This document shows, in pieces, positions 17,387-25,100 of a stretch of 64,000 nt of DNA. The DNA is from Draconibacterium mangrovi (lineage in GTDB: Bacteria; Bacteroidota; Bacteroidia; Bacteroidales; Prolixibacteraceae), in assembly GCF_010586825.1 (NCBI RefSeq), contig NZ_JAAAGB010000007.1:243466-307465 (forward strand), given 5' to 3'. The notes beneath the pieces were generated by a model. It worked only from the letters and a program-made list of their open reading frames with translations, did no database searches and was not told the DNA's origin. The position numbers and the translations under genes were made by a program. The stretch's first letter is position 1. The number at the start of each line of letters is the position of its first letter.

Positions 17387-19078
17387 ATGATTAATCCCGA
17401 TACTTCTTTCATAAAAAAAATTGAGAGTCGGCTTAAATTTATTTACAAGGATAAGTTTGATAATACGATTCTTGCCGATTTATTACACGTCATCTCATCG
17501 TATCAAATCAACTCGTCAAAGGGCGATAAATGGAATGAAAAAGACGTGGTATTGATTACCTATGGCGACAGCATAAAAAACGCCGATGAAGAGCCATTGC
17601 AAACGCTACGTGCTTTTTTAAATGACAAGCTGAACGAACAGTTAACAGTGGTTCATATTTTACCTTTTTTCCCTTACAGCAGCGACGATGGTTTTTCGGT
17701 GATTGATTTCAGGGAGGTAAATCCGGAACTGGGCGACTGGCGCGACATTGAGGATTTGACGATCGATTACGATCTGATGGCCGATTTAGTAATTAATCAT
17801 GCTTCGAGTAAAAGCCAGTGGTTTAAAAACTTTTTAAAACAACACGGGAAGGGTAAAGACTACTTTATTACCGAAGATCCGGAAACCGACCTTTCGCAAG
17901 TTACCCGTCCGCGCAACACGCCTCTTTTAACGCCTTACGAAACTGCCAACGGCACCAAACACGTTTGGACAACTTTTAGCGCCGACCAGGTAGATCTGAA
18001 CTTCTCAAATCCTGATTTGCTGGTTGAGATGATGGATATTCTGCTCGGATACATTAACAAAGGAGCACGAATTATTCGCCTCGATGCGATTGCCTTTTTG
18101 TGGAAAGTTGTTGGAACAACTTGTCTGCACCTGCCTGAAACACACGAGGTAGTTAAACTGATGCGCGATGTTGCTGAGTTTATCAATCCTGACACGATAA
18201 TTCTTACCGAAACCAATGTGCCCAATAAGGAAAACCTGAGCTATTTTGGCGACGGCGACGAAGCGCACATGGTTTACCAGTTTAGCCTCCCTCCCCTGTT
18301 GTTGCATGCTTTACATACCGGTACTTCAAGTTACCTGACAAGTTGGGCGAAAAGTTTGCCACAACTCGAAGGCGATAAAACATTTTTCAATTTTACGGCA
18401 TCACACGATGGAGTTGGCGTTCGTCCGCTGGAAGGATTGTTACCCGACGACGAAAAAAACAATTTGGTGGAAAATATGAAAGGTTTTGGCGGTTTGGTCA
18501 ACTACAAATCGAACCCTGATGGAAGCCAAAGTCCGTACGAATTGAACATTACTTATTTTGATGCGCTTAAAGGCACACACAAGGGCGAAGACAGCCTGCA
18601 GGCAGAAAGATTTCTGGCTTCGCAGGTTTGTATGATGAGTTTGGCAGGTGTTCCGGCCTTTTACATTCACAGTTTAACCGCCACTCCGAATTATTACGAA
18701 GGCGTTGAAAAAACAAAGCACAACCGCACTATAAACCGCAGAAAGTGGCAACTGAATGAATTGAACGAAGTGCTGAGTAATGATTCCCCACAGAAAAAAG
18801 TATTTGAATCGTTACGACAACTCATTCTGTTACGTAAAAAACAAGTTGCATTCCATCCAAACGCAGCGCAGGAAGTTCTTGATTTAGGCAACGATTTTTT
18901 TGCGATAAAAAGGCAAACGCAAGAACAAACCATTTTGGTGGTTATTAATTTATGTGACGAAGAAAAGAAAATTGAAATTCCAAAAGGATACGGTTTTGAT
19001 TTGATCACAGGAGCCAAATTCTCTTCGGAAAAAATAAAAGCTTACCAGTGTTTATGGCTGGTTAAAGAGAAACGTTAA
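17387..19078 (+). CDS. GH13_18 sugar phosphorylase, likely glucosylglycerate-type
   Basis: A 563-residue (beta/alpha)8 enzyme of the sucrose-phosphorylase group. Early features are ITYGDS, LPFFPYSSDDGFSV (93-105) and DLVINHAS. The catalytic nucleophile is Asp233 in RLDAIAF, the acid/base is Glu275 in ILTETNV and the stabiliser is Asp341 in TASHDGVGVRPLEG. GH13_18 enzymes reversibly phosphorolyse alpha-glucosides to glucose 1-phosphate; characterised members act on sucrose, sucrose 6'-phosphate, glucosylglycerol or glucosylglycerate. Position 13 bp after the GpgS-like gene makes glucosylglycerate the best guess. The gene is last in the island. Confidence 0.82.
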   Translation: MINPDTSFIKKIESRLKFIYKDKFDNTILADLLHVISSYQINSSKGDKWNEKDVVLITYGDSIKNADEEPLQTLRAFLNDKLNEQLTVVHILPFFPYSSDDGFSVIDFREVNPELGDWRDIEDLTIDYDLMADLVINHASSKSQWFKNFLKQHGKGKDYFITEDPETDLSQVTRPRNTPLLTPYETANGTKHVWTTFSADQVDLNFSNPDLLVEMMDILLGYINKGARIIRLDAIAFLWKVVGTTCLHLPETHEVVKLMRDVAEFINPDTIILTETNVPNKENLSYFGDGDEAHMVYQFSLPPLLLHALHTGTSSYLTSWAKSLPQLEGDKTFFNFTASHDGVGVRPLEGLLPDDEKNNLVENMKGFGGLVNYKSNPDGSQSPYELNITYFDALKGTHKGEDSLQAERFLASQVCMMSLAGVPAFYIHSLTATPNYYEGVEKTKHNRTINRRKWQLNELNEVLSNDSPQKKVFESLRQLILLRKKQVAFHPNAAQEVLDLGNDFFAIKRQTQEQTILVVINLCDEEKKIEIPKGYGFDLITGAKFSSEKIKAYQCLWLVKEKR

Positions 19079-19113
19079 GATTACAACAAACGACACCTCG
19101 TTTTTACATACAA

Positions 19114-19139
19114 AAAAGGCTACCAAATGGTAGCCTTTT
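19114..19139. terminator. Bidirectional rho-independent terminator
   Basis: AAAAGGCTACC (19114-19124), loop AAAT, then GGTAGCCTTTT (19129-19139). It separates the convergent ends of the sugar phosphorylase and M28 peptidase genes. Confidence 0.85.
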
Positions 19140-19159
19140 CTATTTTATTCACTCTATAT

Positions 19160-20839
19160 TTACTCAGCTTCAGGTTTTACTGTAGTTTTTTTCCAATCGT
19201 CGCTGTTGGCAAATTTCCAGGTGTTCAAAAATCCAACTTTGATAATATTCTGCATTTTTTCCCAGTTAATTTTGCTCAACTCGTCTGATGGTTGGTGATA
19301 ATCAGGATGCATAGCCGCCATAAAATAGAAAACAGGAATGTCTTCCTCAGCAAACGGAGCATGATCGCTACCTCCTCCAGGACGTTCTGACGGGCGTAAT
19401 TCAAGATCGAGATTGATATCGAAATCCGCAATATGTTTTTTGGTAGTTTCACCGATAACCGTGTTGGCTTCGGTATAAACCATGTGTGCCTGATTCTTTA
19501 AAGTATCGCCTTCCGGATTTCTGGCAATCATATCATAGTTCAGGTTCAACACAACATTCAAATTCTTTTCTTTTGCATCGCGAACAAAATAGGTTGATCC
19601 AAACAAACCTTTCTCTTCGCCCGTCCATGCTGCGAATACAACTGATTTTTCAGGTTTCTCGCCCGTTTCCATAAATGCTTTCGCAATTTCCATTACACCA
19701 ACCGTTCCAGAGGCATTATCATCAGCACCATTGTAAATTACACCATCCCATTTTCCAAGGTGATCGTAATGTCCACCAACCACAATAAACTCATCTTTAT
19801 TTTTACCTTCAATATAACCTACCACATTTCGGGCGTTAACAACTTTCGAGTTTACCGATGTTTTAAAGGCAACTGATTTGCCTGCCAGTACCTGCGATGC
19901 GGATACCATATTTTTAGCTGCTTCGGTTTCAAATTTTTCAATATCAACACCGGTGCCCGATAGAATTTCGTTAGCAACCCGAGATGAAACCGTAAAAGTT
20001 GACAGGTTTCCACCCAGTTCTTTTCCCGGCATCGACATCCTGTTTCCGTAATACGGATTTGGCCGTTTGTCGCTTTCGTTAAAACCACCATTATCTCTGT
20101 AAATATTGTTTTGTGCCCATCCCATCATCGGATTCGCATCGGGACTGATCCGGATTACTGCCAATGCACCGGCATCCTGTAGTCCTGTAATTTTATTGCG
20201 TTCAAGATAATATTCTGCACGACGTCCTTCCGGTTTAAACTTTTTGTAAGCAACTGAAGTTGTGTCGTTGTGTCCCGGGTAGCCTTCTAAAATCACTACA
20301 ATTTTACCGGCAACATCCATTTTTTTCAGATCGTCGTAGGTTTTATTTCCATCGGCATAACCATAACCGGCAAAAACCAAAGGTGCCTGAACTTTTTGGC
20401 CAACCGTTCCGGTCTGCACATAAAAATCGGTCTGATAAACAAAATCCATCGAACTTTCGCTTCCCGGTTTGCTGGTTACCACTGAAAATACCTGCTCGTC
20501 TCCCGGTTCATATTCAATCAGACCAAAATTCTGGTAATAAGTCCGGTATTCTTCAGGTCGGACACCAGCCATTCTTTCGCTTCGTGATGGCTGGGTATAC
20601 GCCACATCGCCAAACGGTTGAACTCCGTAAGTTTTAAACATCGATGCAATGTAATCAGCAGCAATATAAGCTCCTTTGGTTCCAACAGCACGGCCTTCGG
20701 TCCAGTCTGATGCAAGAAACTCCAACTGCCCTTTAATCGACTCCATGGTAATGGCTTCCAAACCTTTTTCAACCTCGTTTTGGGCAAACAGCAAATGCCC
20801 GGAAATAAACAGAATTAAGAATAAAGAAATTTTTTTCAT
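19160..20839 (-). CDS. Secreted M28-family zinc aminopeptidase with PA insert
   Basis: The start at 20839 is chosen over 20875 because it gives a signal peptide (MKKISLFLILFISGHLLFA); the protein is 559 residues. The M28 catalytic domain is in the C-terminal half: GGHYDHLG, with the first zinc His, then NGADDNASGT with the bridging Asp, WTGEEKGLFGS with the Glu pair, and GSDHAPF with the last zinc His. The region before it (about residues 130-330) contains a protease-associated type insert with QAPLVFAGYGY and VVILEGYPGH. It likely releases amino acids from peptides outside the cytoplasm. Confidence 0.88.
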   Translation of the reverse strand: MKKISLFLILFISGHLLFAQNEVEKGLEAITMESIKGQLEFLASDWTEGRAVGTKGAYIAADYIASMFKTYGVQPFGDVAYTQPSRSERMAGVRPEEYRTYYQNFGLIEYEPGDEQVFSVVTSKPGSESSMDFVYQTDFYVQTGTVGQKVQAPLVFAGYGYADGNKTYDDLKKMDVAGKIVVILEGYPGHNDTTSVAYKKFKPEGRRAEYYLERNKITGLQDAGALAVIRISPDANPMMGWAQNNIYRDNGGFNESDKRPNPYYGNRMSMPGKELGGNLSTFTVSSRVANEILSGTGVDIEKFETEAAKNMVSASQVLAGKSVAFKTSVNSKVVNARNVVGYIEGKNKDEFIVVGGHYDHLGKWDGVIYNGADDNASGTVGVMEIAKAFMETGEKPEKSVVFAAWTGEEKGLFGSTYFVRDAKEKNLNVVLNLNYDMIARNPEGDTLKNQAHMVYTEANTVIGETTKKHIADFDINLDLELRPSERPGGGSDHAPFAEEDIPVFYFMAAMHPDYHQPSDELSKINWEKMQNIIKVGFLNTWKFANSDDWKKTTVKPEAE

Positions 20840-21384
20840 GCGATTTAAATTGTTTGTATTAATGCTTTTATTCAATATTGATAATTTTATTCAGCAAACT
20901 AAGATCTGTTAATATGTAAAAGACAACGTTCATTTTTAAAACTTTTTACAAAACGTAACTTATATTCTTTTACATTTAAAATAACTGGTAGCTAATTGTG
21001 TTTATAATTACACTTGCCTGCATTTTATTTTCACTCACTATGCCCCTTTTTTAATATAAATGCATAAAATCAACATATTTAAAATTCAATTTGACAAATA
21101 AATGAGCCAAATTTTAACAATTAGTCATTACAATGATAATCAAAACAACATTTCTAAAACTAAACATTTGTCATGTTTAGACCTACTTACCCCTAGCATT
21201 GAAGTGAGATTAAATGCTTCAATCAGATCATTCGTTCTTTTGATTGATTAAAATAGAGGAAGTGAATATCCATTTCGTTTTAGATATGAATTCGAAGAAA
21301 GTATAACATTTGAACCACCTTAATCGTAATGATCAATACGGTTTTTGTATTTCGTATCAACTCAACCAATTTAAAATCAACACC
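20840..21384. other. Gene-free intergenic region with an inverted repeat
   Basis: A 545-bp A/T-rich stretch between divergent genes. The only clear structure is a perfect inverted repeat, CTAAACAT-TTGTC-ATGTTTAG, at 21160-21180, which could be an operator or a small hairpin. No RNA gene or additional ORF could be supported, and no full promoter match was found. Confidence 0.4.
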
Positions 21385-22071
21385 ATGAAAAATACCTTAC
21401 ATGTAAACGGAATAATCTACAAATACGAAAAGCTGGTTCAAATTCCGTTAAACACACCCCACAACGTTTATATTGCTGAAGCTTCCACTCCTTATGCTGA
21501 TTATTACGGGCAGGTTCCGCGAATGGCCAAACCCAACTCCATTTTCCTTTTCACCAAAAAATTCTATTTTCTTGAGGAATTAATCTGTTTTTCGTCAACT
21601 ATCGAAGAATGCCTGTTAGAACACATTAACATTGCAAGTGCAGTGATTGAATCAGGCGGAAAACAATATCCGGCAATTCGGATAAAAGATTTTCCGGATT
21701 ACAGCCAGTTGGTGAAACTGCAGGATTGCCTGACCAAAAATAAAGTAGAATTTACCGACAAATTACATTTCGAAGAAGAGGTTAAAACCAAAGTGAGCAA
21801 ACCATTTATTTTGGAAGAATTGGAGCCTGATTTTTATATGGATCAGCTTGAAGAACACAAGGGCTATTTTGTTATAGACAGGCATTTTAACCCGGAAGAG
21901 TTTGAAAACGGGATAAAACAAATAAAATACAACGGAGTTTGTAAACTTTTTGATGCCGAGCAGGGAGAGCTCTACAACAACGGCAAACTAGTGCATATTG
22001 TACGTATTTTCTCGGAAGCTTTGGACCTGGACATGCTTAAATGTTTGCAAAAAGAATTTAGAAAATTATAA
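21385..22071 (+). CDS. Conserved-looking hypothetical cytoplasmic protein
   Basis: I do not recognise this 228-residue protein. The ATG at 21385 is preferred to 21310 because the upstream residues look untranslated and the protein proper begins MKNTLHVNGIIYKYEKLVQI. It has no signal peptide or membrane segment and is a mixed alpha/beta protein, rich in Glu and Lys, with the central LQDCLTKNKVEFTDKLHFEE and a C-terminal IVRIFSEALDLDMLKCLQKE. Codon use and length suggest a genuine gene. It stands alone, with a terminator directly after it, so context gives no functional hint. Confidence 0.6.
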   Translation: MKNTLHVNGIIYKYEKLVQIPLNTPHNVYIAEASTPYADYYGQVPRMAKPNSIFLFTKKFYFLEELICFSSTIEECLLEHINIASAVIESGGKQYPAIRIKDFPDYSQLVKLQDCLTKNKVEFTDKLHFEEEVKTKVSKPFILEELEPDFYMDQLEEHKGYFVIDRHFNPEEFENGIKQIKYNGVCKLFDAEQGELYNNGKLVHIVRIFSEALDLDMLKCLQKEFRKL

Positions 22072-22079
22072 AGCAATAA

Positions 22080-22108
22080 AAGCCCGGAAGAATTTACCTC
22101 CCGGGCTT
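22080..22108. terminator. Terminator-like hairpin between convergent genes
   Basis: AAGCCCGG (22080-22087) pairs with CCGGGCTT (22101-22108) across a 13-base loop. The T-run is short. It lies between the hypothetical gene and the end of the giant repeat gene. Confidence 0.6.
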
Positions 22109-22113
22109 AATTA

Positions 22114-25100
22114 TTATTGTAAAGATTCGATTTCCTGTAATTTGGCTTTCACCTCGGCATCATCCGATCGTAACTCCAACGCCTTTCTGTAATAGAAACG
22201 GGCCACATTGTAATTACCCGATTCAAACGCAGTATTTGCAGTTGTTTTATAGTTTTCAAACTGCTGCTGACTTTGTCCCGCAACCCGTTCTGCAATCCTA
22301 CGCTCAATTTCACGCAACTGTTCCCTCGGATAAGCTTCTCCATCTTTTTGCGATAAGGCCTGGTTGTACCAACCTCTCGCCACGGCCAGTTCGTTGTTTC
22401 TGAAATTCTCATCACCCAAATCGATAAAACGCTGGTATTCGCGGTCGCGTTCGCTTAACATCATATCTCCCAGAATCCGGTTAATTTCGGCAATACGCTG
22501 TGGTGGATAAGCTTCTTCAGGTTTCAGATCCTGTGCTTTGTAGTACCAGGCTCGCGACACATTGTATTGTTCAATTTCAAACGATCCATCAGCCTTTTTA
22601 ATGATTTCGTCGTAAAGTGCATTTAAACCTGATTCTTCCAAAATCCGTTGTTCATCCAGCTCTTCTTCCAACTGGGATATTTGCTCTTTCCTTCTCGCCA
22701 GATCTTCGGCATTAGCTTGTTCCTGCGCTATTCGTTGACGTTCGTTTTCGCGTATTTCGTCAATTTTCCGTATTTGTTCTTTCGGATATTCTTCATCGGG
22801 TTTTACCCCCAACGCAATCTCGTATTGCAAACGGGCATCATCATACGTCTGTGTTCTGAAATGACCGTCAGCCACCACAATTACACTTCTGTATTTTTCG
22901 TCGATGGCTCGCTGTGCCAATATTCCATCAATTTCGGCAATTTTTTCTTTCGGGTAGCTTTCTTCTGGTTTCAATGTTGAAGCCTCGGTATAATTCTCCT
23001 TCGAAGCAGTATAACTGCTTGCCGAGAAGAAACGATCAGCTTGCATAATCAGACTTGCATACTTTCTATCCAGCTCTTCCTGAGCAGCCTTGGCGGCCGC
23101 CAATTCTCTTAATATCCGATCAATCTCATCAATTTGTTGTTGCGGATAGCTTTCTTCCGGTTTAATATCCAAAGCTGTGCGGTATTCGTTGCGCGAATTT
23201 GCGTAGTTTTCTGCTTTAAACAACTCATCAGCGCGTGCAATTGCATCAGCGTAGTTTTTATCTTTTTCAGCCTGAAGAGCTGCCAAACGCGCTGCTTCGG
23301 CTTCTGCTTCTTCCCTTGCAATACGTTCTCTTGTAGTTACGATCGAATCGATTTTTGCCAGCTGCTCATCCGGATACACTTCATCGGCTTTGGCTTGTTT
23401 TGCTGTGTTATAAGCAGCAATTGCAGCATCCCAACCTTCACGGTTGTATTCGCGGTCGCCTTCTGCAATTGCATCTTCATACGCTTTTTGTGCTGCCGAA
23501 AGTTGAGCTAGTAAGTTTCCTAATTCATCGATACGTTGCTGCGGATACGTTTCTTCCGGTTTTATATCCAATGCTGCACGGTATTCGTTGCGTGAGTTTT
23601 CATAATTCTCATCCGTAAACAGTTCGTCAGCTCGTGCAATTGCTTCGTTGTAGTTTTTATCTTTTTCAGCCTGAATTGCTGCTAAACGAGCGGCTTCGGC
23701 TTCGGCAGCTTCTTGTGCCAAACGTTCGCGTGTAGTTACGATCGAATCGATTTTTGCCAGCTGTTCATCCGGATAGGTCTCATCAGCTTTGGCTTGTTTC
23801 GCTGTGTTATAAGCAGCAATTGCAGCATCCCAACCTTCACGGTTGAATTCACGGTCGCCTTCTGCCACAGCATCTTCATAAGCTTTTTGAGCTGCCGAAA
23901 GTTGTGCTAGTAAGTTTCCTATTTCATCGACACGTTGCTGCGGATAAGTTTCTTCCGGTTTTATCTCCAATGCTGCGCGGTATTCGTTACGTGAGTTTTC
24001 GTAATTCTCAGCCGTAAACAGTTCGTCAGCGCGAGCAATTGTTTCATTGTAGTTTTTATCCCTTTCAGCCTGTATTGCTGCCAATCGAGCGGCTTCTGCT
24101 TCAGCGGCTTCTTGTGCCAATCGTTCTCTTGTTGTTATAATCGAATCAATCTTTGCCAGCTGTTCATCCGGATACACTTCATCAGTTTTGGCTTGTTTTG
24201 CATTGTTGTATGCAGCGATTGCAGCATCCCAGCCTTCACGGTTGTATTCGCGGTCGCCTTCTGCAATTGCATCTTCATACGCTTTTTGTGCTGCCGAAAG
24301 TTGAGCTAGTAAGTTTCCTAATTCATCGATACGTTGCTGCGGATACGTTTCTTCCGGTTTTATATCCAATGCTGCACGGTATTCGTTGCGTGAGTTTTCA
24401 TAATTCTCATCCGTAAACAGTTCGTCAGCTCGTGCAATTGCTTCGTTGTAGTTTTTATCTTTTTCAGCCTGAATTGCTGCTAAACGAGCGGCTTCGGCTT
24501 CGGCAGCTTCTTGTGCCAAACGTTCGCGTGTAGTTACGATCGAATCGATTTTTGCCAGCTGTTCATCCGGATAGGTCTCATCAGCTTTGGCTTGTTTCGC
24601 TGTGTTATAAGCAGCAATTGCAGCATCCCAACCTTCACGGTTGAATTCACGGTCGCCTTCTGCCACAGCATCTTCATAAGCTTTTTGAGCTGCCGAAAGT
24701 TGTGCTAGTAAGTTTCCTATTTCATCGACACGTTGCTGCGGATAAGTTTCTTCCGGTTTTATCTCCAATGCTGCGCGGTATTCGTTACGTGAGTTTTCGT
24801 AATTCTCAGCCGTAAACAGTTCGTCAGCGCGAGCAATTGTTTCATTGTAGTTTTTATCCCTTTCAGCCTGTATTGCTGCCAATCGAGCGGCTTCTGCTTC
24901 AGCGGCTTCTTGTGCCAATCGTTCTCTTGTTGTTATAATCGAATCAATCTTTGCCAGCTGTTCATCCGGATACACTTCATCAGTTTTGGCTTGTTTTGCA
25001 TTGTTGTATGCAGCGATTGCAGCATCCCAGCCTTCACGGCGGAATTCACGGTCGCCTTCTGCAACAGCATCTTCATAAGCTTTTTGTGCTGCCGAAAGTT

